DNA of 35,554 nt from JBAXPV01 sp037132075 (GTDB lineage: Bacteria > Bacteroidota > Bacteroidia > Bacteroidales > CAIXZF01): positions 1 to 35,554 of the forward strand of contig JBAXPV010000040.1 of assembly GCA_037132075.1 (NCBI GenBank), read 5' to 3'. The notes below the pieces were generated by a model that was given only the letters and a program-made list of their open reading frames with translations, was not told the DNA's origin and did not search any database. Shown here piece after piece: positions 7,450-15,175 of the stretch; positions within the stretch are counted from its first letter, which is position 1; each line of letters starts with the position of its first letter. The translations under genes were made by a program, and so were the position numbers.

Positions 7450-8484
7450 TTGAATCTGAAAAGAAACGCTATTGCAGATCAGCTCAAAGGGCTGGCTGTA
7501 CTGTTTATGGTCCAGGTTCATCTCATGGAGCTTTTTGCCAATCAGGATGTTTATGCAAGTGCCCTGGGTAAAATTTCACTTTTCCTGGGCGGACCAACTG
7601 CGGCCCCTGTTTTTATGGGGGTGATGGGGTATTTCATTGCCGCTTCTTCAAAATCGTTATTTCAAGCCTTGTATAGGGGCGTCAAACTTATTTTCCTGGG
7701 GCTGTTATTAAATGTAGGGATCAACCTTCATCTTATGAAACATATTATAGATGTAGGTTTAGACCTAAGCCCTTTGGAATTTATTTTTGGTGTCGACATC
7801 TTATTCCTGGCAGGATTTAGTGTGATCATTATTTCAATTCTAAAAAGCTTGTTTCGTAAGAATGTCTGGCTTTTTGGCGGAAGCCTTTTATTGACCCTTA
7901 TAATCTCATCCTTTACAAACACGCTTCATCCTAATATTTATTTCTGGAAATTTGTCATTGCTTGTTTTTATGGTAATTACACCTGGTCATATTTCCCCTT
8001 ATTGCCTTGGCTCGCTTATCCCCTTGCCGGCTTTATCGTGTTTCTGCTAAAGGATCACATTGAGATTATCATGCGAAACAAAAAGTTCAGATTGGCTTTT
8101 GTATTGATCGCTTCTGTTATGGTATTGAGCACATTTAGCCAGGCTTTTACCATTACATATAAGCTGCCACAGTATTATCATCATGATGGTTTGTTTTTTT
8201 TATGGACCATGGTATTTTTGTCATTATATACCCTGGTGTTGAAATTCTTAATTATAATTCCTGTTCTTGAGCCAATAATGAAATATATCAGCTGGATTGG
8301 CAAAAACGTAACTTCATTTTATGTGATACAATGGCTTTTGATTGGAAATATTGCCACTTCCATTTATAAGACGCAATCTATTTGGCAGTTGCAAGCCTGG
8401 TTCCTGATTATTATACTCATCGCAGCCCTCATGACATATGCATGGAATTATTATATAAAAAGAGATCCCACTGATGTCCTTTAA
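7450..8484 (+). CDS. Multi-pass membrane acyltransferase-like protein (HGSNAT/DUF1624 or acyltransferase-3 type)
   Basis: The 344 residues contain about ten hydrophobic segments. The N-terminus carries the conserved R-x-x-x-x-D-x-x-K-G-x-A pattern with a following His (residues 5-25), typical of membrane acyltransferases that move an acyl group onto envelope sugars. No ATG precedes this motif: an in-frame TGA lies at 7444 and the first usable codon is TTG at 7450, while the first ATG (7507) would cut the motif away. I therefore take the TTG. The cyclophilin gene follows after 27 bases. The pair is divergent from the PqqD/ATP-grasp operon, so it could act in the same process, but this is only positional evidence. 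Substrate unknown. Confidence 0.7.
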   Translation: MNLKRNAIADQLKGLAVLFMVQVHLMELFANQDVYASALGKISLFLGGPTAAPVFMGVMGYFIAASSKSLFQALYRGVKLIFLGLLLNVGINLHLMKHIIDVGLDLSPLEFIFGVDILFLAGFSVIIISILKSLFRKNVWLFGGSLLLTLIISSFTNTLHPNIYFWKFVIACFYGNYTWSYFPLLPWLAYPLAGFIVFLLKDHIEIIMRNKKFRLAFVLIASVMVLSTFSQAFTITYKLPQYYHHDGLFFLWTMVFLSLYTLVLKFLIIIPVLEPIMKYISWIGKNVTSFYVIQWLLIGNIATSIYKTQSIWQLQAWFLIIILIAALMTYAWNYYIKRDPTDVL

Positions 8485-8511
8485 TCTACACACGCTAAAA
8501 CTTAAAATGCA

Positions 8512-9189
8512 ATGATAAAAAAACTACTGTTTTTCATGTTTACCCTGTCATTGTTTGCTTTCGACATTCCCAGCGCCGGCAATCTTGTTGGGATTTCAAC
8601 TTCTTATGGCGATATCACAATCCGTCTATATGATAAGACTCCTTTACACCGTGATAATTTTCTAAAATTGGCCGGGGAGAAATATTTTGACAACACCTTG
8701 TTTCACAGGGTAATCCAGAATTTTGTCATCCAGGGCGGGGATCCTGATTCAAAGACCGCCAAACCCGGCCAAATGCTGGGTGATGGTGGACCAAGCTATA
8801 CGATCCCTTTCGAATATGTGCCTGAATACTATCACAAAAGGGGAGCTGTTGGGATGGGAAGGGAAAATGATGACATCAACCCGTCTATGGCTTCTGCAGG
8901 TTCTCAGTTTTATATTGTCCAGGGAAAGAAATTTACGGAGGCAAGCCTGGATACCGTTTATAAAAAGGTAATAAAACATCATAAAAATGCGCAAAACTGG
9001 ACTTTGTCTAAAGATCAGCGAAAGGCATACACCACCAGTGGGGGGATTCCGCACCTTGACGGTTTTTATACCGTTTTTGGAGAAGTGATCAGCGGGATGG
9101 ATGTTGTGGATAAAATCGCTGCCGTTAAAAAAGACAGCAACGACAGACCATTGGTCGATATTCCTATGAAAGTTTTTTTGAAGAAATAG
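8512..9189 (+). CDS. Secreted cyclophilin-type peptidyl-prolyl isomerase
   Basis: After an N-terminal signal peptide (about 20 residues), the protein has the cyclophilin fold signatures FHRVIQNFVIQGGD (about 65-78, containing the catalytic-site Arg), a GSQFYI strand and LDGFYTVFGEV near the C-terminus. The enzyme catalyses cis-trans isomerisation of prolyl bonds and would act on exported proteins in the periplasm. Compared with short bacterial cyclophilins it has an inserted helical segment (about 148-175) before LDGFYTVFG, as in many Bacteroidota homologues. Length 225 residues. It is probably co-transcribed with the acyltransferase and converges on the anti-sigma gene, only 10 bases away. 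Confidence 0.92.
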   Translation: MIKKLLFFMFTLSLFAFDIPSAGNLVGISTSYGDITIRLYDKTPLHRDNFLKLAGEKYFDNTLFHRVIQNFVIQGGDPDSKTAKPGQMLGDGGPSYTIPFEYVPEYYHKRGAVGMGRENDDINPSMASAGSQFYIVQGKKFTEASLDTVYKKVIKHHKNAQNWTLSKDQRKAYTTSGGIPHLDGFYTVFGEVISGMDVVDKIAAVKKDSNDRPLVDIPMKVFLKK

Positions 9190-9199
9190 GAGAACAAGT

Positions 9200-9616
9200 T
9201 CAGGAAAGGCTTTTGGTCATCAAAAGAATGTTCCGTCCGGATTCTCTTTGGTAGCTGATGTCATCCATGATGGTTCGGATCAGGTGTATTCCTACACCTC
9301 CAATGCTGCGTTCGTCGGCAGGTTTTTCGAGTTCAAGCTTGCTGTCGTATTCTAAAATATTGAACGGACCGGCATCATCCGTAATTTTCACTTGTATCGT
9401 TGTGGAGTTATGATGGATTTCTATGTCGATATAATGCTCCTGATTGTCATCATAACCGAACTTAATAGTATTGGTGATCAGTTCCTCCAGAACAAGGTTT
9501 AACTGAAGCTTAAGCTTCATTTGAATGGAGGCTTTTTCTGAAAATTCATCAAGCGCCTGACTAATGTCGTCGAGGGCTGAAATTTGATTTGGAACTTTAA
9601 AACAATGTGTTTCCAA
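9200..9616 (-). CDS. RsbW-like anti-sigma factor / Ser-Thr kinase (HATPase)
   Basis: The 138 residues form a GHKL ATPase domain of the anti-sigma kinase type. The N-box ELITN has Glu45 and Asn49, the G1 box is TDDAGPFN (79-86) and the G2 box is GGVGIHLIR (106-114). Such proteins bind a sigma factor or other target and phosphorylate a STAS-domain antagonist. A STAS protein with an intact acceptor serine is encoded about 2.3 kb away at 11942, so the two may be partners. No sigma factor gene is visible in the window. The gene is monocistronic, with its own promoter at 9670-9698. Confidence 0.87.
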   Translation of the reverse strand: METHCFKVPNQISALDDISQALDEFSEKASIQMKLKLQLNLVLEELITNTIKFGYDDNQEHYIDIEIHHNSTTIQVKITDDAGPFNILEYDSKLELEKPADERSIGGVGIHLIRTIMDDISYQRESGRNILLMTKSLS

Positions 9617-9669
9617 GACAGACGGAGTTTTTAATAAAAACTGCTAATAAACAAGGTGAACAAGCCAAA

Positions 9670-9698
9670 CAAAAGTAGGATAATTTTCTCAAATCAAA
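9670..9698 (-). promoter_or_regulatory. Promoter for the anti-sigma kinase gene
   Basis: The minus strand reads TTTG (9695-9698), a 17-base spacer, then TACTTTTG (9670-9677), a full TAnnTTTG match. The spacer is at the short end of the range seen in Bacteroidota. The leader to the ATG at 9616 would be about 45-50 bases. Confidence 0.5.
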
Positions 9699-9720
9699 AA
9701 CTAAATTGCAAGGCATTCGG

Positions 9721-9747
9721 CTCCTGTCCGTATTGATGGACACGGAG
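9721..9747. other. Intergenic hairpin
   Basis: CTCCTGTCC can pair with GGACACGGAG to give a nine-base-pair stem with one bulged C and an eight-base loop (9730-9737). There is no following T-run on either strand, so it is not a classic terminator. It sits in the 269-base region between the divergent anti-sigma kinase and BMP lipoprotein genes. The rest of that region shows only promoter-like elements. It contains the word CACGGAG, also seen in the repeats at 13484 and 14835. Confidence 0.4.
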
Positions 9748-9859
9748 GGATGATCAACATATCTGTTCCAGGACTTTCAATATGGAGCTCATGGAAGTTT
9801 GCAAATGAATTTCTATTGTTAAAGTTAGTTTGAAATCACTGTCGAACTGTTTTTTTTTC

Positions 9860-9867
9860 TAAGTTTG
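9860..9867 (+). promoter_or_regulatory. Putative -7 element for the BMP lipoprotein gene
   Basis: TAAGTTTG matches TAnnTTTG, but no TTG lies within 17-23 bases upstream, so support is partial. It would give a leader of about 12-14 bases to the ATG at 9886. Confidence 0.3.
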
Positions 9868-9885
9868 ATTTCATTTTTTTTTGTC

Positions 9886-10914
9886 ATGAAATACACATTA
9901 ATCCTAATTTATTTTCTTGTTTTGGTAAGTCTTGGACTTTCTTCTTGTAAGAATGATTCCGGCAAGAATAAAATATATAAAATAGGACTGATCAGCGGCT
10001 TGGGAGGTTTCAATGATAAAAGTTTCAACCACTCAGCCATGGAGGGTTTTTCCAGGGCAAAAGGCGCTTTCTTTTTTACAGCCGAATCGCGCGAAAGTTC
10101 TTCAGAGGCTGACTTTAAAACCAATATTGACTATTTTGCAAGCAATGACTTTGATCTTATCATCTGTTTGGGATATTCAATGAGTGGAGCCGTTAAGGCT
10201 GCATCTTCTACTTACCCCAAAACCGATTTTCTCCTGATCGATTATGCCTATCCAAACGTACCGTCAAATGTGACGTGTGTAACTTTTGCCGTTGACCAGG
10301 TTAGTTTTCCAGCTGGAGTGCTAGCCGCCTACTGGGCAAACCTGAAAGATCCTGACAATCCTGTAGCTGGATATATCGCCGGTCCAGAAACTTTGATCAT
10401 GAACCAGTTTGCGTTAAGCTATATTAATGGAATTGAATATTTTAACAACAAATACAAGGAAAATGTGAGCCATGAAGGCCTTTTCACCAGCAGCTATGCA
10501 GATTCCTTGCTTGGAGAACAGGCTGCCAACACCTTGATCAATACAAAAGGGGTGGATGTCATTTATACCTTTGCAGGCATAACTGGAAAAGGGGCCCTGA
10601 CTGTAGCCAAAGCACAACACAAATGGGGGATCGGTGTGGATGTAGATCAATATATATCACTGCCTGAAGTAAATGACATCCTGCTATCGTCATGCATGAA
10701 AAGGCTCGACATCGCGGTTTATGATGTCATTGCAAATTACCTCGTCGAGCTTTTCCCAGGAGGGAAAAGCAGGAATATTATTTTGGATGACAATGGCGTT
10801 TGCCTGGCACCTTATCATGATTTTGAGGGACAGGTCCCTGACAGTATCAAGCTTTTGTTAAACCAGGTTCAGGTTGATATCATCAATGGAACTTTATCTA
10901 CAGGCTGGAAATAA
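9886..10914 (+). CDS. BMP/PnrA-family substrate-binding lipoprotein
   Basis: The mature protein has the type 1 periplasmic-binding fold of the BMP (Med/PnrA, TmpC) family, with the signature GGFNDKSFN near the N-terminus and matching blocks such as IICLGYSMSGAV, DFLLIDYAY and VIYTFAGITGKGA. Family members bind nucleosides and feed an ABC transporter. The lipobox LSSC places the lipidated Cys at residue 21 when translation starts at the ATG at 9886. The frame also allows an upstream TTG at 9865, which gives no better signal peptide. No permease or ATPase genes are adjacent, so this is an orphan binding protein that either uses transporter genes elsewhere or acts as a sensor. Length 342 residues. 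Confidence 0.87.
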   Translation: MKYTLILIYFLVLVSLGLSSCKNDSGKNKIYKIGLISGLGGFNDKSFNHSAMEGFSRAKGAFFFTAESRESSSEADFKTNIDYFASNDFDLIICLGYSMSGAVKAASSTYPKTDFLLIDYAYPNVPSNVTCVTFAVDQVSFPAGVLAAYWANLKDPDNPVAGYIAGPETLIMNQFALSYINGIEYFNNKYKENVSHEGLFTSSYADSLLGEQAANTLINTKGVDVIYTFAGITGKGALTVAKAQHKWGIGVDVDQYISLPEVNDILLSSCMKRLDIAVYDVIANYLVELFPGGKSRNIILDDNGVCLAPYHDFEGQVPDSIKLLLNQVQVDIINGTLSTGWK

Positions 10915-10984
10915 ATATGTTAGGCATACTAGATATGACATCTTCGGCGAAACCCTTATTCTTTAATCAAATCGTAAAAAAAAA

Positions 10985-11015
10985 TTTGGAGACTCCCTGA
11001 TACTTCTTATATTTG
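10985..11015 (+). promoter_or_regulatory. Promoter for the GPP34-STAS-adenylate kinase operon
   Basis: TTTG (10985-10988), a 19-base spacer, and TATATTTG (11008-11015) fully match the Bacteroidota consensus. Transcription would start near 11022, about 20 bases before the ATG at 11042. No other feature is visible in the 127-base gap. Confidence 0.7.
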
Positions 11016-11041
11016 ATAACATTTTAAACCCTGAAAAACAT

Positions 11042-11923
11042 ATGTCTCAGTTTTTAAGCATACCCGAAGAGATCTTTCTCCTGGCAATTGAAGATAATGG
11101 CGGAATCAGTCCACACAGCAAGGCTTTGGATGCTGTTCTGGCAAGTGCCGTATTGATGGACCTTGCCATCAGAAATAGGATAGACTCTGATTTGGAATAC
11201 CTGATCCCGGTTCGTAACGAAGCTTGTAGCGATTTGTTTCTGGATGAAGCTTTGCACATAATTTTTGAAAGCACTGAAAAGAAATCTCCGGCTTATTGGG
11301 TAGCCAGGCTCGGCATGCGGGCTGATGAGTTCAAAGAGATGCTGATCTCAAGCCTCGTGGTTAAAAGAATTCTCAAGGTTGAAAACCAAAAAGTACTTTG
11401 GCTTTTCTCAAGTCGTAAATACCCCGTTGTTGGAGATACTGAGCTGAAAGAGGTTAAAACCAGAATTCGTGATCTTGTCTTTAGCAATGCATTGCCTGAC
11501 CTTCAGGATATGGCTATTGTAAGCCTGATCCATTATGGAAATATGGAATCCCTGGTCTTTAGTGATGCTGAGATTATTGGCAATAAAGCCAGGATTGAAC
11601 AAATTGCCCGTATGGACCTCATCGGCCAGTCAATTTCGAAAGCACTTCATGAGTTAGCGCCTGGTTTCCATCTTTCTGCCAAAGCAAAAGAAATGCTCGG
11701 CGTAAAAACACCGCAGGAGAAATTGGATCAACTCGTTGAAGAAGTTAAGATCAAATACCATATCACCAAGGACTCTGATTTACCGGATTGGTTACAAAAG
11801 GGGACTGCCCAGTACCATAAAACACTTGAATTCATTGAACAAACCGGGACAAACGACATTTATTACCACCATGTCAAAGGAGAGTATTTCCTGAAATCAA
11901 GATCATCAGCCTTTTCAATGTAA
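11042..11923 (+). CDS. GPP34 (Golgi phosphoprotein 3)-family protein
   Basis: The opening IPEEIFLLAIEDNGG and the helix-rich pattern that follows (LASAVLMDLAIRNRI, then SPAYWVARL) match the GPP34/GOLPH3 family. In eukaryotes GOLPH3 binds phosphatidylinositol-4-phosphate on Golgi membranes; the role of bacterial members is poorly known. The 293-residue protein has no signal peptide or membrane span and should be cytosolic or peripherally membrane-bound. The last 60 or so residues (IKYHITKDSDLPDWL onwards) look like an extra C-terminal segment. It is the first gene of an operon with a STAS protein (18-base gap) and an adenylate kinase. The family call rests on motif recognition, so it is less sure than its neighbours. 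Confidence 0.65.
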   Translation: MSQFLSIPEEIFLLAIEDNGGISPHSKALDAVLASAVLMDLAIRNRIDSDLEYLIPVRNEACSDLFLDEALHIIFESTEKKSPAYWVARLGMRADEFKEMLISSLVVKRILKVENQKVLWLFSSRKYPVVGDTELKEVKTRIRDLVFSNALPDLQDMAIVSLIHYGNMESLVFSDAEIIGNKARIEQIARMDLIGQSISKALHELAPGFHLSAKAKEMLGVKTPQEKLDQLVEEVKIKYHITKDSDLPDWLQKGTAQYHKTLEFIEQTGTNDIYYHHVKGEYFLKSRSSAFSM

Positions 11924-11941
11924 TATTTAGCTATTCAATAT

Positions 11942-12268
11942 ATGGACCTTAAGGAAACAAAAGTCGACAACATCTCAATCTATTCCATTTCAGGCAAGCT
12001 CGATGCTAGCAATGCAGACGAATTTCAGGAGAAAATGGTCAGCGCTGCTAAAGCAGGGCAGGACCGTTTTGTCTTTAACATGGAAGGCTTGGATTATATC
12101 TCCAGTTCAGGTCTGAGAGCATTTCTGGCCATCAGCAAAGCCATCCCTGGTTCAGGTTTTGTGAGGTTTTATAACATTAAAGACCAGGTTTTGGAAGTGT
12201 TCACAATTTCTGGATTTAACACGATCTTTCAGATCTTTGAAGACAGAGACGACGCCCTGATGTTGTAA
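11942..12268 (+). CDS. STAS-domain anti-sigma factor antagonist
   Basis: The 108-residue STAS protein resembles SpoIIAA/RsbV, with the SGKLDASNADEF strand-helix unit and the phospho-acceptor loop YISSSGLRAF (52-61). Aligning to the SpoIIAA DSSG loop makes Ser55 the likely phosphorylated residue; the usual preceding Asp is Ser54 here. When unphosphorylated, such proteins bind an RsbW-type kinase and release its target. The likely partner is the RsbW-like protein at 9200-9616. Its stop and the start of the next gene share one base (TAATG), indicating translational coupling to adenylate kinase. Confidence 0.9.
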   Translation: MDLKETKVDNISIYSISGKLDASNADEFQEKMVSAAKAGQDRFVFNMEGLDYISSSGLRAFLAISKAIPGSGFVRFYNIKDQVLEVFTISGFNTIFQIFEDRDDALML

Positions 12269-13437
12269 TGCTTAACGTCGCTTTATTTGGCCCGCCAGGT
12301 GCGGGAAAAGGAACTCAATCTGAGAACCTGATCAAGAAATACAATCTGTTTTATATCTCTACCGGGGATTTGCTCCGGAAGGAGATTGCTGAACAAACCC
12401 ATCTCGGTTTGGAAGCCAAAGAGATGATTGCCTCCGGAGGTCTTGTCCCTGACGAGATCATCGTTCAGATCATCGAAAATACCATTACCGAAAATCCGGA
12501 AGCTAATGGATTCTTGTTTGACGGTTTTCCCAGGACATACATCCAGGCCTATATCCTGGAAGGACTGATGCTAAAGCTAAACACTTCTCTTAACTGCCTG
12601 ATCAGCATCGGGGTTCCAGAAGAAGACTCAGTGGCACGACTCTTAAACCGAGGAGTCACTTCAGGCCGCTCCGACGATAATGAGAAGGTGATCCGCACCA
12701 GGCTTCGTGAGTATTCAGAGAAAACAATGCCTGTGATGCAATACTACAGAGACAAAGGCATCTTTTATGAAGTCGACGGGAGAAAACCTATTGATGAAGT
12801 TGGTGTCGATATTGTGAAGGTTATTGAGCAGGAACTAAGTCAGAAGTTATTCAATATTGTTTTGTTCGGTTATCCCGGTTCCGGGCGGGGTTCCCAGGGC
12901 CTCGCCCTGGCGAAAGCTTATGGACTGGAATATGTGGCAACCGGTTATATGCTCGACGAGGAAGTCCACAAACAATCAGATATCGGCAAAAGAGTTTCGG
13001 CTCTTTATGAAAACGGACAGCTGGTCCCTGATGAGATCGTGGTACAGCTGATCGAAAAGAAACTGATGAATTCCAAAAATGTCAAAGGGTTTATCTTCAA
13101 AGGATTTCCCCGGACTTTGGTTCAATCCTACATCCTGGACGGTTTGTTGTTAAAAAATGGTTCCTTTATCTCTCAGATCGTAGAAATCGAAGTCCCAACC
13201 CTGGAACTCATCCGCCGCCTCGACGAACGCAGCAAGACCGATCGCTGCATGCCTTATGATACGAGCACAGCCAAAATCGTTCACCGCCTGCATGAGCATG
13301 AAATCAAAACGATTCCTGTTATTGACAAGTACAAACAGCTTCATGACGTGAAAAAGATCAACGGCGTGGGTGACTTCGGCCAGGTGTTTCAGCGGATCTC
13401 GCTGGAAATTGAAAAGGGATTTAAGAATATGCGGTAG
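12268..13437 (+). CDS. adk: Tandem adenylate kinase with degenerate second domain
   Basis: Two adenylate kinase modules lie in one 389-residue chain. Residues 1-193 are complete: P-loop GPPGAGKGT (8-16), STGDLLR (31-37) for AMP binding, DGFPR (85-89), and the lid and Arg residues RLREY (145-149). This half should interconvert ATP plus AMP with two ADP. Residues 194-389 are clearly homologous but altered. The P-loop is GYPGSGRGS, with Arg207 in place of the catalytic Lys; ATGYMLD lacks the AMP-binding Arg; and DGFPR is KGFPR. The second half has probably lost catalysis and may be regulatory or structural. A standard adenylate kinase is about 190-215 residues. The gene overlaps the STAS gene by one base. 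Confidence 0.9.
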   Translation: MLNVALFGPPGAGKGTQSENLIKKYNLFYISTGDLLRKEIAEQTHLGLEAKEMIASGGLVPDEIIVQIIENTITENPEANGFLFDGFPRTYIQAYILEGLMLKLNTSLNCLISIGVPEEDSVARLLNRGVTSGRSDDNEKVIRTRLREYSEKTMPVMQYYRDKGIFYEVDGRKPIDEVGVDIVKVIEQELSQKLFNIVLFGYPGSGRGSQGLALAKAYGLEYVATGYMLDEEVHKQSDIGKRVSALYENGQLVPDEIVVQLIEKKLMNSKNVKGFIFKGFPRTLVQSYILDGLLLKNGSFISQIVEIEVPTLELIRRLDERSKTDRCMPYDTSTAKIVHRLHEHEIKTIPVIDKYKQLHDVKKINGVGDFGQVFQRISLEIEKGFKNMR

Positions 13438-13483
13438 TTGTTTCTCACGGAAATAAAAAAAAACAGTGAAAATCCGTGCCCAA

Positions 13484-13505
13484 CTCCGTATTCTCCGTGT
13501 GAAAC
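13484..13505 (+). repeat. Short intergenic repeat, copy 1
   Basis: CTCCGT plus seven bases plus GTGTGAAAC recurs inverted at 14835-14857 on the other side of the TPR gene. Further CCGTG and CTCCGT words lie just upstream (13447-13490), as in a degenerate repeated element. The copy overlaps the presumed GTG start of the TPR gene. Confidence 0.4.
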
Positions 13506-14785
13506 ACTTCTTCCTGCTTCTGCTTTTTACACCAAGCCTTGTTGTTGCCCAAAATATAGACAAATCGTTGCAGGTTAGCAGCCTCTTTGAATCTTATCAT
13601 TATGATGAAGCCCTGGTTTTAACCAATCAGCTTTTGTCGCAGGATAGCATGAATGCGAATCTTATCCTGCTGAAATCTAAGATTTTGGCTTCATTCAACA
13701 AAAACACTGAAGCCGTAAATATCCTTCAGAAACACTATAAATATGATTCCACCAACCTGAAAGTATTGGGCAGTTTGATTGAATACTCAAACCAGGGAGG
13801 GGAAACAGAGAAAGCTTGCGGTTTTGCAAGGAAACGACTCAGCCTGGCACCTGATAACAGGTATTTTAGTTTTCAACTTGCCAATCTGTACTATCAGCTT
13901 GAAAAGTATCGCAAAGGATTGGATATACTCCTACCATTATATTCGAAAGACAGCCTGAATATCTCATTGATAAAGCAAATCACGAATGGATTACTGGAAA
14001 TCAACAAAGCGGATTCTGCCATATTATTTTGCAAAAAGATATTAAGAATATTGCCGGATGATCCATGGACAACCAACAAACTAGCGAATATCTACATCAG
14101 GATTAATGCGATAAACAAGGGTATTCTGCTCACAGATAATTTCATCCGAAAGGATTCGGCTAATATTGCCATTTTAAAATCCAATGCCTATCTGAATTAT
14201 CTTGCCAAAGACTACGACAGAGCTATTCTCAGGTTCAAACGTTCCTTTACACTGGGTGATACCACACGCTTCTCCTATAAATATACAGCAATGTCTTATT
14301 ATAGGCTGGAGCTCTATGATACGGCCTTCATCTATATGAAGACAACCTATGAAATGGATACCACTGAAAATGAGATCCTGTTTTATTTTGGGGTTTGTGC
14401 AGGAAAAAATTATCGTCATGAAGAAGGACTTAAACTACTAAACAAGGTATTGGTGCGTCAGAAGTCGGCTGAGCAGTTTGTATCCTTGGTTTGTATTGAA
14501 AGCGCTGCATTATACAACGACATGATGAAGCCGGATACCGCCTTAGCCTTTTTGAACAAGGCTTATGAAAGGAATCCGACCAATATTGATATTCTGTTCC
14601 GCTTGGGTTATCAGTATGATCTGTATATGCAAAATCCAAAAGAGGCACTAATCTATTACCACCAGTATATGCAATTAAGCGATGACGAGCGAAAAAACAA
14701 AGTCACAGTGAAGAAGGCTGGCGAAGTGAATATGTCTTTGTATGAGTATGCGCAAAACCGGGTGGGGGAACTCGAGAAAAAGTAA
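13499..14785 (+). CDS. Secreted TPR protein
   Basis: The product (about 428 residues from this start) has a signal peptide (KHFFLLLLFTPSLVVAQ) followed by some ten TPR-like helix pairs, for example YHYDEALVLTNQLLSQD, FQLANLYYQLEKYRKGLDILL and YLAKDYDRAILRFKRSFTLGD. It is likely a periplasmic protein-binding scaffold. The frame is open back to another GTG at 13466, but those 11 codons fall in repeat-like DNA and spoil the signal peptide, so I prefer the GTG at 13499. It follows the adenylate kinase after about 60 bases and may share its transcript. No catalytic motif is seen. Confidence 0.8.
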   Translation: MKHFFLLLLFTPSLVVAQNIDKSLQVSSLFESYHYDEALVLTNQLLSQDSMNANLILLKSKILASFNKNTEAVNILQKHYKYDSTNLKVLGSLIEYSNQGGETEKACGFARKRLSLAPDNRYFSFQLANLYYQLEKYRKGLDILLPLYSKDSLNISLIKQITNGLLEINKADSAILFCKKILRILPDDPWTTNKLANIYIRINAINKGILLTDNFIRKDSANIAILKSNAYLNYLAKDYDRAILRFKRSFTLGDTTRFSYKYTAMSYYRLELYDTAFIYMKTTYEMDTTENEILFYFGVCAGKNYRHEEGLKLLNKVLVRQKSAEQFVSLVCIESAALYNDMMKPDTALAFLNKAYERNPTNIDILFRLGYQYDLYMQNPKEALIYYHQYMQLSDDERKNKVTVKKAGEVNMSLYEYAQNRVGELEKK

Positions 14786-14834
14786 CATTTCTGTTCCCAT
14801 TAATTCTGCAATCTGAATTTGTAATTCGCAATTT

Positions 14835-14857
14835 GTTTCACACTGAAATCCACGGAG
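14835..14857 (-). repeat. Short intergenic repeat, copy 2 (inverted)
   Basis: The minus strand reads CTCCGT, eight bases, then GTGTGAAAC, sharing 15 fixed positions with the copy at 13484-13505 in opposite orientation. It lies about 35 bases beyond the point where the HicA-like similarity stops. Confidence 0.4.
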
Positions 14858-15067
14858 GACTAAACGTAGTTGCACTGTTTTGGTATAAAGTCCAATTTTC
14901 AATAGTGAATGATTGGAGATTGTTATGTGATCATTCCCTTTTATTTCAGTCGCTGATTGAATATGACTTCCCGATTGTCGGGTTTTTACATAACCAAGAT
15001 TCTTGATCTTCTGAACCAATTCCTCACCCGAAACATCAATGTGCCTGGATCGCGATATTCCAACCAA
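14838..15067 (-). pseudogene. HicA-like toxin remnant
   Basis: Reading from a TTG at 15067, about 59 codons encode a recognisable HicA (YcfA-like mRNA interferase) N-terminus: VSGEELVQKIKNLGY, then RQSGSH with the catalytic-type His, then HITISNHSLLKIG. The expected continuation (G-T-L and a final helix) is absent. A one-base change would restore the GTL, after which that frame reads unrelated residues to a TGA at 14838. In the original frame the reading continues antisense into the TPR gene, which is not meaningful. No HicB antitoxin gene is visible. I read it as a decayed toxin gene; it fills most of the 390-base gap between the TPR and T9SS genes. Confidence 0.55.
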
Positions 15068-15175
15068 ACCCTATAAAATTATACATGAAATGTTTTTTTT
15101 CCCAGAACATGAATAAACTGTATTTTTAGCAATTGAAAAAGACTTAAAATTATTGTATCACCTAATCAATTCATT

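Noticed and set aside
9721..9747. Hairpin considered as an intrinsic terminator
   Set aside because: No T-run follows on either strand and it lies between two divergent genes, upstream of both, where a terminator is not expected.
13150..13563. 137-residue minus-strand frame across the adenylate kinase end
   Set aside because: It is antisense to the second adenylate kinase domain and shows no known motif.
14675..14837. Continuation of the HicA-like frame into the 3' end of the TPR gene
   Set aside because: The residues after the LKIG block have no HicA similarity and run antisense to the TPR gene; only 14838-15067 is kept as a remnant.
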